From: Paramyrothecium sp. XJ0827
Taxonomy: Eukaryota > Ascomycota > Sordariomycetes > Hypocreales > Stachybotryaceae
DNA length: 64,000 nt
Assembly: GCA_020881915.1 (NCBI GenBank)
Contig: JAJFPB010000003.1
Location: forward strand, 1,798,001 to 1,862,000
Reading direction: 5' to 3'
The position numbers and the translations under genes were made by a program. Below are positions 22,109 to 32,827 of this stretch, in pieces; position 1 is the first letter of the stretch; each line of letters opens with the position of its first letter. The notes beneath the pieces were generated by a model. The model was not told the origin of the DNA and did no database searches. It saw only the letters and a program-made list of their open reading frames with translations.

Positions 22109-24555
22109 CTACCGTGGTGCAAGCCTCCGACATTCCTCTATCAATGCTCGAACTCTCTCTTCGGCCGCCTTCTCCGACGCGCCTTGAAGCCAAGCGGCGA
22201 TCCCTGAAATGGCTAGCTGGTCTTTAGACGCTGATAGTACGGTTCCTAACGCAACCAGCGCGCGGTACAAGACTTCTGAATCGCTTTGGTCTCTTAGGAT
22301 CGCCCCGATCATCTTCACGAGACGGCGACGATGCTCCACGCTGAGTAGCTTCTCTTTGTATACAAGCACAGAATAGTTGACGAGCGTGGTCGTTACTGCA
22401 ATCAAGACGTTTCGATTGAACTTCCCAACTGCCTCGCCGCCGCTAAGGCCCAATACACGCTCGAGATAGCTGAGGACCTTGGCGGCCTGGGAATTCAGCA
22501 AGCTGCGTCCGTCGGCAGAGCTGAAAAGATTAGCCATAGTACGAACTCCCATCATGGCAGCGTTTTCGTTTGGCGTAGAGTCGTTGGGTAGTGACGAGAA
22601 TATAGTGATATCAACCAAGTTTCCATATTTCTCATCGTTGTACTGTGCAGTAGTGGGATAACGGGCTGAGCATCGCAAGATATCTAAACCAGGCAAGCGC
22701 TCAGAATACGGCCACTCCGCGATGATCCTAATCACCAGATCTAGGGCACCTGGCGGGATTGGTTTCGATTTCTCCAGCGCTTCCTGGAGAATTTGGAGAA
22801 GAGACTCGTCACTCGGATTCAAGGCAACATCCTTGCGACCACTTGAAGTCATGGTCTTGTTGATGCTAGAGATCTTGTTGAAAATGGCTGTAAAGAAAAA
22901 AAATGGGTCAGATACAAGTGACGTGACAAGCTAAGCACAGAATGCAGCACACCTTCATACTTGGCGGCGGAAATGCTCAAGTACTCCTTCTGTGGGAGGA
23001 CTTTGGACTTTTGTGGCTGCGATTCGTCCCCAGGGCGGTATCGGGACTCTGTGCCATAGGGGTCTGGACCACTTGGCTGGGACGTTTGACCCAAGGTAGC
23101 GCCTTTGGTGTTCTCCGTAATGAAATTGGCCACATTGTCGAGGTAAGTAAGCGGGAGCTCGTTGTCGTTGAGGAACTTGGTTGCTCTTTCGTAGGGATTC
23201 TCGGAAAGATTGTACGGCAGTTTCAGTGGAGGCTTGCCGTCCTCAATGTCGACGTCAAAAACGTAATCGAACGACTTGCCGTTATAATCCACCTTCTTAC
23301 CCGTGCTGCCGACAGCGTCCACAACAGTTCCTACGTTGACCCACTGTTGCTGGTGGACCGACCATTGGTGAGCTGTTATGCTGCCGTTGTCCTCCTTGAT
23401 CATTTGCACCTGGCCTTCCTTGGTGCCCGATTTCGTTGTCAAAAATGCCGGACCTGGAAGCTTTTCTTTATTAATATTACCAACCTGCTGCTGAGGAATG
23501 GATGATTGCTTCACGGAATCCTCAAATTGGGCGAGGCTCTCTTTGTCGGCGAACCGATCTGACTGCCTTGTAAAAACTCTCGCAACGCCATCGCTAGCGC
23601 CAGTCACAATATCTCCAGTCTCCGAGTTGACAGCAACAGCCCATACGGAGATCGCTGGATGCGTAATAGTCTGCACGCATTCCGAGCCGCTCCATATGCG
23701 CACAGTCCGATCCTCCCCAGAGCTGACAAGCTCACCAGATGGGAGGCCCGCTAGGCAGTACACAAAACTTTCATGTCCGTGTAATTCCCCGACTTGTTGG
23801 CCATCCAGCTTCCACAGTCGTATGGTGCCGTCGTTGCTGGCGCTGGCGATGTCTGCACCACTGGGGTGGTTCTTAGGGACTGCACACAATGCACGAACGA
23901 CGTCAGGGGTGTAGATAGTGGACCGAGGCGTCGCCTCTCCGGCTGTTGAATGGCGAAGGTCAAACACTCGGATGTTCTTGTCAGCGCAACCTGTCACCAC
24001 AGTGTTGTCATCCAGAGCGATAACCGCCCAGACGGCCATGCCTTCGTGGCCACCGAGCATTAGTTCGGTTTCCCACTTTTGTAGATCCCAAACTCGGGCT
24101 TGGCCGTCCCATCCGCCAGAAACGAGGAATTTCCCGCTCGGCGCGGCGTGGAGCGTACACACATTGTGAGCGTGTCCGATCAGAAGACGCTCGGCATGAT
24201 CGGAGGGTTGTCGCTGCGGGGACTTGACTTCGATGATGGTGTCCTTGCCTCCGGACACGACGAGCCCATTGGGGTGGTCTTGCGTTGGGGGAAAGGAGGT
24301 CACCGAGTTTACGTAGTCCGAACCGCGACTAAGGATCGAACCATCGAAGCTTATAGGCGGATTCTGGGCCCGACGCCAGATGCGAACGCTGCAGTCCCTG
24401 GAAGCCGAAACGACGGTTTCGGGAGAAGGAAAGCTCACAGCCCGCACCTAAATGTGACAGTCAGGAACGTAGTACGGTCAAGTCGCCACGGGAAAGGAAG
24501 GTAATACATCAGCTTCATGGCCAATCAACTGCGCCGAGAGCTTGAAGTCACCCAT
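22109..24555 (-). CDS. DOA1: Doa1/Ufd3/PLAA, WD40-PFU-PUL ubiquitin-binding Cdc48 cofactor
   Basis: Three exons (24555-24508, 24447-22953, 22887-22109) encode 773 aa, the usual length. A 16-aa first exon (MGDFKLSAQLIGHEAD) joins to VRAVSFPSPETVVSASRD to complete the first WD40 blade. WD repeats run to about residue 305 (for example FLVSGGWDGQARVWDL and IASASNDGTIRLWKLDG). The PFU domain follows at about 362-466 (GSITAHQWSVHQQQWVNVG, FDYVFDVDIEDGKPPLKLPY, FLNDNELPLTYLDNVANFI). The last 260 residues are the PUL armadillo domain. Doa1 binds ubiquitin through the propeller and PFU and Cdc48 through PUL. It controls free ubiquitin levels, ubiquitin-dependent degradation and endosomal sorting. Confidence 0.93.
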
Positions 24556-25840
24556 CTTCAAATCTCGCCACGAAGTCGGGTTCTTTCGCTAGCCGCAGCA
24601 AGAGAGACGAGAAACACGAGAGTAGTCTACCAGGGTTGAAGTTGGTGGGATATGATCGTTTCGAAGGCAAGCGGGGGTCCTCGTACACCACTGGACGTTT
24701 GTAGATGAAGGAGCAACCTTGGAGAGGCGTTCAACAGACGGGTTAGAGGTTAGAAGAATTAGAGACAAAAGAAGGCCGAGTGCAGCATGCAGAAAAAAGG
24801 CCTGGAAAGAAACTCAAGAGGTGTGCATGATTTGTAAATGGCAAACGGCGATGCCTCCACTAAGGCAGGTAGGTAAGGTAGGTAGAGAGACCTGACGTAT
24901 GCCTTGTTTGCTACCTACTAGTACTGTGGCCAACACCCCGTAAGTCAAGGGAGCTCTGGCATGTGCTCGGTACCCGTGTCTTATCGATAATACCCCGCCG
25001 AAGGTGGTAGACACCGGGGGAAATCAACGAAAGACAACCCACCAGAAGACACCTCACCAGGTACCTTACCTACTACCTTTTAGGTAAAGGTCCTTAATTA
25101 CGTCCAGGCTGGAGTACAGCTCGTGCCTCTGGTCCCCCACCATGGTCGTCTCATGGCACGACAGAGGGGTGATAAAACCGGCAACGACAATGGCTCAGAG
25201 ACGATTTTCCTGCGAATGCCATGAGTAAATTGCGCTATTTCCCATCATTTGTAGCACAACGATCCATGGGATCACAAACGAGATTTTATGTTTTACATGC
25301 TTTTACATATCCTTCTACAAATCCACAATTTTCGTCTTCAAAGCTACCGGATTGCGAAGGAAGAAATTCATTCTATTATAAGTGGAAATTATGCCACTAA
25401 CACACTGTTGGGAGGCATGCGAATCTATTCAAGGTTACCTACCTGAAGCAGGCAAGGTGGAGACGCTAAGGAGCTTTTGTCAATCACCCCCCCTTGTTCT
25501 TACTGCTCCTCAGGAAGCCGCGACGATAACATCCCAAACCTCGCTCTGCTTGCCAACGGAAAGCCACTGCTGCTGCACCGAGCACGTGTGGCGGACTTCC
25601 AGACAGATCTCGCAACTGAACCCGCCACGCACATTCTAGTTCGATCATCCACTTACGATTTCAACGACTTAACGACTACATATCCCCCAACTTCTTCGGC
25701 ATTCATCATCGTGCCCATCACATGTTATATTGTGGCCATTCTTGCGATTTATTCCTTCGCCATCTCCACGAGCCTCCCCAAACCGATCTGTATACATACA
25801 CCCATAACTTGCCTTTCCACATAGTCGGCCATTCAGCAAC
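24556..25840. other. Divergent promoter region of DOA1 and STRAP-like gene
   Basis: Shared upstream region of two divergently transcribed genes. It contains clusters of AGGTA/TACCT motifs at about 24,860-24,900 and 25,055-25,090. Upstream ATGs at about 25,382 and 25,477 could be uORFs in the leader of the STRAP-like gene. Confidence 0.45.
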
Positions 25841-27083
25841 ATGGCTGCCGAAAGCACCCCTCGACAATATGTTCCGTTAACCTGCCACGGTCATTCGCGC
25901 CCAGTCCCGCACATAAGTTTTTCGCATCTTGAGAAGGAGGAAACCTACTATATGATATCAGCGTGCAAAGGTCAGTCGCATTGCGCAAAGGGTTTAGGTG
26001 GCGCGGCCATCTCCGTCGGCTTTGCCTCTTTTCTTCCCGATGCTCACACAGCTTAGATGGCAATCCGATGCTTCGCGACGGCGTAACTGGCGACTGGTGC
26101 GTCTTGATACCACTGTCCACCTTGGAACCACAAATCTCTAACATTCACTAGGATTGGAACGTTCATTGGCCACAAAGGCGCTGTATGGCAGGCCAGGCTG
26201 AGTCCTGATGCTTCCAACGCCGCTACCGCTTCTGCCGATTTCACAGCGTGAGCTATATCCTCGACCAAGACATGACTTTCTTCTGACCCATGCTCTACCT
26301 AGCAAAATTTGGGACACACACACCGGCGAGCTGCTCTATACCCTTCAACATGACCATATCGTTCGAGCCGTCGCATATCCTCCGGACAACTCAGATCTTG
26401 TCGCAACTGGCGGAATGGAAAAAAAGCTTCGAGTCTTCGATCTGGCGGAACTAACCGCAAACTCAGAGACTCTTGCTACGATACCGGCGTCGGCTGGTTT
26501 CGAGATTGGCGAAGGAGTTCATACTGGATCTATCAAATTTATTTGTTGGACGCAAGATCCGAACGTGGTCGTCACTGCTTCGGACAAAACGATTCGCTGG
26601 CTAGATCTCCCAAGTCGTGCCTGCATCCGCCACGAGGTCCTCGACGGGGAAATCAGATCGTGCGAAATGGTCTCCGTTTCACCTGAGCACTCATCACCCG
26701 ATGACATTGGCGGCGGCAAACCTGTGCTCGCAGTGTCAGCGGGCAAGACTGTGTATTTCTGGGGCGGTGACCGAGCTATGGATGAGCTCAAGCGCATCCC
26801 ACTGCCGTACACTATCGCTAGTGTTGCTCTTGATGTGAAAGGCCGGAAACTTGTTGTCGGCGAGGAGCCTGGAACCTGGGCCAAGGTTATTCGATACGAC
26901 GATGCGGTTGAGTTGGACACACACAAGGGCCATCATGGTCCGATCTGGTCTATCGCGTTTTCTCCAGATGGTAAGCTTTATGCAACAGGGTCCGAAGACG
27001 GCACCATCAAGATGTGGAAGAACTGCGAAGGCTACTATGGCCTGTGGCGAGGCGCCGCCGCCGCCGACAAGGCCAGCGAATAG
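25841..27083 (+). CDS. STRAP-like WD40 protein
   Basis: Four exons (25841-25970, 26057-26096, 26152-26247, 26303-27083) give 348 aa. The joins restore ISACKDGNPMLRDGVTGDW, then IGTFIGHKGAVWQ, then ASADFTAKIWDTHTGELL, a close parallel to the N-terminal WD repeats of animal STRAP. Later blades include LVATGGMEKKLRVFDLAEL and HGPIWSIAFSPDGKLYATGS. The size matches STRAP (about 350 aa). In animals STRAP (unrip) works with the SMN complex and as a kinase-receptor scaffold; in fungi it is a conserved WD40 adaptor whose partners are not clear from sequence. The 40-bp second exon is very short but well supported by frame. Confidence 0.9.
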
Positions 27084-27259
27084 AGCGACGTCTTAAAGAG
27101 GAAATACTACATTAGATAACACTAAATAAGGAAATTTGTCTTGACGAAGCGCATACTACACGTTCTACCTCTGTTTGAGAGTGTGACAAGCAATGCAGGT
27201 TATCAAGGATCACAGAGCAAAAAGATAAAAACACACAGGGAACAAAAAGCAATCGACAA

Positions 27260-27341
27260 TGCGTAATCTGGGAATCGAACCCAGGGCTCCCCGACGCTGC
27301 ACGAATGGCAACGGAGAATTTTACCACTAAACCAATTACGC
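27260..27341 (-). tRNA. tRNA-Gly(GCC), intron-containing
   Basis: On the minus strand the acceptor GCGTAAT pairs fully with ATTACGC. A D arm follows with AGTGGTAA. The anticodon stem CTCCG/CGGGG encloses TT-GCC-A, giving anticodon GCC. The T arm is CTGGG-TTCGATT-CCCAG and the discriminator base is A. An 11-nt intron (27295-27305) follows base 37. Without it the tRNA is 71 nt, normal for tRNA-Gly. Confidence 0.9.
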
Positions 27342-28257
27342 TTTGCTATTGGACGAGAGATCCAGAAAAATAGTACCCTATATTGGTAGGCTTCTCAAGT
27401 TCTTGCCATCATTGACTACCTTACCTCACGCAGGTCAAGTTTCAGAAGACGAGGCCGACAAGTTATAGGCTTCCAGTCTTTTCCTTGAATGTCAATGAGT
27501 ATTCTTTGTCCTTTCTAATAGCCTTAGTTGTGTCTGCTTTTGGTCATGTATTATTGCTAATTGACTATGCGCGCTGTTTTACTACCTAGCCTAGGACCAA
27601 ACTGCAGTCCACTTGAATCCACGGATTCCCGCATAAGCTGTTTTTGGGGTGTTGCTCACCTACTCCTGTCGTGGAATCGGTAATTTCGTCCACTTGTTTC
27701 ATTGCCGTTAGAAATGATGTAAATATGGTGGCCCTGGAATCCCACCAATATTGTAACAATCGGCCTTCGATGTTGCCATTCTGTTCCTGGTACAATACAG
27801 TGCCTTGTACTATATGAAGGCTGTTGTAGAGCAGGCAAACGATTCCCAGGCACTTTCCTCTTCGCAGTACGGATCTTTGAGTCTTTCTATACGGTAAGTA
27901 AAGCAGACTGACGCTGGTTCTTATCTTGTTTGACTTTGACCCCTCGTTAAGTTTCCTTCACCCTTTGTTTGCACCTGTGTCGTTCAATGTTGAACAAGGA
28001 TTTGCCGACTGTTCTGCCACCAAACAAAGAAGTTTTGTCCATTATTCAACAACAGCTATACTCTAGGACCACCAAGAAGAGATTATTTAAGATGCTCAAC
28101 ACACCCAGGAACCTGTCCTTCCTCAAACCACAAGTTTCAACACACATCCAACAACTGCCCGGTACGACAGCATCAAAAGCTGTACATCGAGTTGTCTACT
28201 TATTCATTGCCGGATTCACACCTCTTGCAAAAACCTTTGTAAAGAGAGAAACACGTA
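27342..28257. other. Intergenic region upstream of hypothetical gene
   Basis: Mixed-composition sequence between tRNA-Gly and the gene at 28258. The small ORFs show no recognisable features, and the end is probably promoter and leader. Confidence 0.45.
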
Positions 28258-29679
28258 ATGGGCTACGAGGAGGGGAAGAGAATGGGCCGCGGCGAACGAC
28301 TGGCACAGGGCAGGACTAGCCACAAGACGAAGAGTCGTCCTGGCTTCTTTCAGACGTTGGTCTCCGCTCTTTTGCTTTCCAAAAACAACAGAGATGAAAA
28401 GCTTCGGGACAAACACAAGAAGAAGTACCGTGATGAGTTTCATAGCGAGTATCGACACCCGGAAAGACTGCCCTTTTTCAACATGCTCCCAAAGCACGAA
28501 CAAGCCGCCATTCTGGATCAGAGTGACAAACACCATAATCGAACCGAGCACCCGCGGGGGCGCACTCGGTCCCGCAGCGAGTCCCATTCCAAGTCGTCTT
28601 CTCGTCACGGTGAGTCGTACCGCTCAAGCCGTCATGATTCGAGCTCGAGCCGACACGACCCAAGTTCTCGCAGGCATGGCTCGGGCGTGAGACGACGTGA
28701 GGCTACCTCTAGCAGGCACAACTCCAGTTCTAGTCGTCACGGCTCAAGACACGATCACCATGGCTCTCGATCTGGTCGATATGGCGTTAAATCCAGCCAC
28801 AGCTCTTCAGACCGAGACGACTTAAGTGGCACAACCTACGTCCACACCGACTCAGACAGCGATTCGCTTAGCGAGAGTGAATATTCCCAGTCCACACTAG
28901 AAGATGTTGATGATGATGTCTGGCATGGGAATAGGTCAAGTAGTGAGTCTCGGTCTCGCAATCGTCAATCCTCGAGGCGCGGCAATGTCGATGCCACTTC
29001 TCGATACCACGATCACCGCGGTTACGACGCCGGCCGCCATAGCCGCCATAAATCATCGCATCTTCCCCCAGTCAAGGAAAACAGTGCCATAGACACGTGG
29101 TCATGGTCCGTCATCCCCCCCAGATTCCAACATTCATTTGATCGCCCTGCTTATATCTATGGTCCCAGCCTTGATAACGAGCCAAGAACCCATCATCCGG
29201 ATGACGAGATTGACACGGAGCAGCAAACACAGGCACCAAACATCGATCATCACACGCGCCGGCTTGCGGAGCCTGAGCTCTTGCACGATGCTTCTCGGAT
29301 CCCAGCTAGGAATGGTCAAGGCGACAACCCTAGCAACTACTACGAGGACGAGTCGCTTCTCGGCTGTTGGTTTGATGGTGCCAAACGAGCCGACAGCGAA
29401 GGCCTGAGCCAGGCGGATGCCTTTTACGCCTATTACGGATCCCAGGTAGGTGTTGACGACAGGGCCCGAGCTAACCGACATGACGATTACGACGAGAATC
29501 CTCACGAATGGAGCAGTGCTGTGTCCAGCACCCTCGTTGACAAGTCCCAGGCCAGCATTCGCTCCGACTCCGTCCGGCCCGAGGACAGTATAAGTCTTGT
29601 TCTCGCTAACATGCACATCCGCGAGAAAGAGGCTCTCCAAGACCTGCGTCGGAGGGCCCGCGAGTCTTATATGATCTGA
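28258..29679 (+). CDS. Hypothetical Ser/Arg/His-rich low-complexity protein
   Basis: A single uninterrupted ORF of 473 aa; I do not recognise the family. Residues 1-75 are basic and partly ordered (RPGFFQTLVSALLLSKNN, KHKKKYRDEFHSEY). Residues about 100-190 are a long stretch of SRH/RHD/SSRH repeats. Next come an acidic Ser/Asp segment (YVHTDSDSDSLSESEYSQ) and a second polar segment. The C-terminal 110 residues look more ordered (LLGCWFDGAKRADSEGL, ADAFYAYYGSQV, and ISLVLANMHIREKEALQDL near the end), closing in a helix. There is no signal peptide or TM helix. The long ORF and the ordered ends favour a real gene. The SR/SH-rich centre suggests a nuclear or RNA-related, phosphorylated protein, but that is inference. 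Confidence 0.7.
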   Translation: MGYEEGKRMGRGERLAQGRTSHKTKSRPGFFQTLVSALLLSKNNRDEKLRDKHKKKYRDEFHSEYRHPERLPFFNMLPKHEQAAILDQSDKHHNRTEHPRGRTRSRSESHSKSSSRHGESYRSSRHDSSSSRHDPSSRRHGSGVRRREATSSRHNSSSSRHGSRHDHHGSRSGRYGVKSSHSSSDRDDLSGTTYVHTDSDSDSLSESEYSQSTLEDVDDDVWHGNRSSSESRSRNRQSSRRGNVDATSRYHDHRGYDAGRHSRHKSSHLPPVKENSAIDTWSWSVIPPRFQHSFDRPAYIYGPSLDNEPRTHHPDDEIDTEQQTQAPNIDHHTRRLAEPELLHDASRIPARNGQGDNPSNYYEDESLLGCWFDGAKRADSEGLSQADAFYAYYGSQVGVDDRARANRHDDYDENPHEWSSAVSSTLVDKSQASIRSDSVRPEDSISLVLANMHIREKEALQDLRRRARESYMI

Positions 29680-30125
29680 AGCGTCATCCGATTGAATCGA
29701 TTTTCTTTGCGCGTTATTCATGTAAACTTAGTCAAGTTTCCCTGCGTTGCCTTGTACTTAGATCAACATACCTTAGCTTCACAAGAACCACGTTCTCATT
29801 GCCCGAGATGAGTACCTTATTAAGCCATCAAAGTCTGGCTCAAGGTACAACGGCGACCGGGGCTTGTAATAATAATTTAATACAATGACCATGTTGGAGA
29901 TCAATTGAAACGGCCTACCTACAGACCATGTGCCAGAGCAGACCATGCAAGCCTTCCCAACGACTTTTGAAACCAAGCATAACCAAACTCCCCGTCAGGG
30001 ACTGCTCGCCACTACCCTTCTAATCGCCAAACTCCCGACACCTCCCGCAGCGATCCCAAGAAACGACGTCCTCTAGCCCATGGACTTGAACAAACATTCA
30101 TGCAATACCACACGGCTGGCTGACT
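29680..30125. other. Convergent intergenic region
   Basis: 3'UTRs of the hypothetical gene and SPT8; I see nothing else. Confidence 0.5.
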
Positions 30126-32327
30126 CTAATTGTCCACAACATTAATTTCATATCCAATAAGCACTTCTGTACTGGTATCTCCCCAGCCACGTGTGCCCGC
30201 GGCGCTAAGCATAAACCTGCTTGTTGGGTCAATGTAAAGACTCGAAATAACACCCGCTCGGGGCGGCCCAGGGATGATCAGGAAGGGGACAGTGGAATGT
30301 TTGAATGTCCGCGTATTTTGCAAGTCGTAAAGTCTCAGGATATCGTAGGAGGCACTGCCGTTGCTTGCATTAGTAGAGGTTCCTCCGTGCCGACCACATG
30401 TTGTCACGACTTGGGTTCAAACTCACCAGACCAGATGTCTTCCATTGACCATGGACTTGACAGCGCTCACGGCACCACTTCCTGCTGGGAACTTGAGAAC
30501 TCTTTCAGGGTTCCATCCACGCGTGGCGTGCCGCACATCATACTCTTCCACCGTCCCATTTCTGCGTCCAGCATAAATCATGTTGCCGTCGGGGCTCCAA
30601 CAGGCGCTCATGCACCAGGGTGGTACTCCCGGCCTGTTCCCAATCACAGCCACGGGGTTCGGCACTCGACGATCCCATATGCGAACCGTACCGTCCATAG
30701 CGGCTGAAATGAAGGTTGTGGCAGATGTCTGAGTAGGATCATATTGTGTTCGAGGACCTAGAGAAGTAAGTAGGATAGGAGAGCCCGCGTTGGGCTCGGG
30801 TTGGGACGTCTCGATCAACGTGGTCGTTGCGCCCTCGTGCTGCTCTTCAGGACGAGCCACCTCATCAACTCCAGGCTCGGTCCGCACTGCCGTGGATGTC
30901 GCCAGCTCCGACGGTGGCTGCACGGGGTGGTGGTGGGCCAAGCCGTTGTTCGCAGATGCATCCACAGCCTCAGGAGGCATTGGTGCGTCCAACTCCATAG
31001 CCTCTCCTCCACTCAAGCCTAGCGGCTGTACTGGGGGTGCCGGCTCGTTCTCCGGGTCCTTTACCATATCCATACTTGCCATAGCCATGTCAGCAGAATG
31101 ATCCATACCCCCTTCGTGGCTTGACATAATGCCCATAGCAGCGCCGAATTCATCATCATCATGGCCAAAGGGTTGCTCGCCCGCGGTATCACCAAAGAGA
31201 CTTCCGGCGTCGCTGCCCCCAAAGAGACTCTCGTGAGCAGGTGATGCCTGACCATCACCTGCGCCAACGGATGCCGTCCTTTCCGGCAAGCCGAGGTCTG
31301 GCGCGTCAACACCGTGGGAATGGCTCCCGTTCGTGATTGGCGCGGCATTGTTCGTGGCCATGGTTGTTGAGGGTGCCGGCTCGTTGGCAGCCAGGGGAAT
31401 GGGGTCACCACTTGCTGGCCTTAACTCAATGGCTGAAATTTGTCCTCCGCTGCCGTCAAAGGATCTGCTCGTTTGCCCGGTATTGAGATCCCAGTCGAAT
31501 ATTCTTTTGTCCCAGGAGCCACTCAAAACACTTCGTTCATCCTGCGCTAGCGTTAAGACGCTCACAGCGTTGGAGTGCTGCTGCAGGCAACAGATTTTCT
31601 TACCCTCGTCATGCCGCACGCTTTGAAGATTTATGCCGCCCGATTCGAGGCCGGAGAGGAGCCAGAGGGCGCTCGAGTGCACAGCAAGGGAGTATACGGG
31701 CGATAGGATATGTTCCTGCTCCCCGCGCCCCGACACAGTAGGCTCCTCATTTTCCCAGTATGACATGAGGATACCAGCCTTTGTTACGCTGTCGACGAAC
31801 GGGTGCTTCTGGGCCACGGTCAGCGTCAGCTTTCCGTTGATGGTTCCAGGTCCGTCATATTTTCGAATGTATCCATCAGAGCCGCCGGTAAACCAGTAGC
31901 GCATGTCGGGTGTGATTGCCATGGCATTGATACTTGTTGACTGCGGCGCGGCCATTGTCGGCACAATGTCGTAGAGACGAGCGCTGAGAGCCTCGGGACG
32001 GACTGTTGGCCGCCATGGCAGGGACCCCGAGGGCATCGGCGTCTGCGACTTTTGCCGCTGCGCTCCCGCTTCCTCTCCCATGCCGCCTCCTTGGCGAGCT
32101 TCGGTACCTGCGTCTGTTTCGGGTTCCGCGTCGCCTTCCGCTTCGGCCTCACCCTCGGCCTCGTTATCATTCTCAGCGTCGTCTTCATCTTCGTCGTCGT
32201 CATCGTTGTTGTCTTCCTCTGGATCGGCCTCGTTTTCTGGCTCGTCTACGTCCTCCATGACCTCGTCGGGCTCATTGTCGCGCTCAGACTCGGCCGAACT
32301 GGCCGAGAAGCGGTCCTCCTCGTCCAT
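30126..32327 (-). CDS. SPT8: Spt8, WD40 subunit of the SAGA complex
   Basis: Two exons (32327-30427 and 30354-30126; intron 30426-30355, donor GTGAGT, branch CTAAT, acceptor GGCAG) encode 709 aa. The ATG at 32327 was chosen; the codon before it is GTG. Residues about 15-90 are very acidic (NNDDDDEDEDDAEND), as in other Spt8 proteins. WD40 blades follow (SINAMAITPDMRYWFTGG, VLTLAQDERSVLSGSWDK). They are split by a long low-complexity insertion (about 310-540) before the last blades (AAMDGTVRIWDRRVPNP, SACWSPDGNMIYAGRRNGTV). The second exon completes the C-terminus (SYDILRLYDLQNTRTFKHS). Spt8 presents TBP to promoters within SAGA. Confidence 0.9.
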
Positions 32328-32827
32328 CACCGTCCCCGTCCCCGGCCGTGCAGCTATGAAGTCGTGTCGCTGGATGTCGCGGCGGGGGTCGCACTAGCCC
32401 GATAAGACCATTGCAAGCCTGTGGAGTTCAGCAACGAGTCGACGGCCAGTATTGGGACCGCGAGTTACTGTTGCAATTGGGATCATTGAGGTCTCTCAGG
32501 TGTCTCGTGGAGAGGTACCTTAAGCTTACCTTGTCTTAGTGCTGCCAAGGGTCGCGCGCTCTCGGGGGTACGTACCGCTAATGTGCATGACAAGGGTGCA
32601 ACTTCTGGATTTCGAATACCATCAAAAAGCTTTCCTCCTCCTTCCACACCCGTTCCTTCTACTGTCAATTGTAAACGCATAACCCGAGTGCGTTCGAACT
32701 AATAAAGGCACCGACTGATCTTCAACCATCACAATTATCCAGATATCCATCTTATTCCTGAATTATGATATTGGAACTAGAGCAAAACTACCATTAAGAC
32801 CGTGTCTTTCACTCAACGCATTCTTGC
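32328..32827. other. Intergenic region between SPT8 start and helicase 3' end
   Basis: Contains the SPT8 promoter and the 3'UTR of the helicase gene, with a small TACCT cluster near 32,515-32,535 (AGGTACCTTAAGCTTACCTT). Confidence 0.5.
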
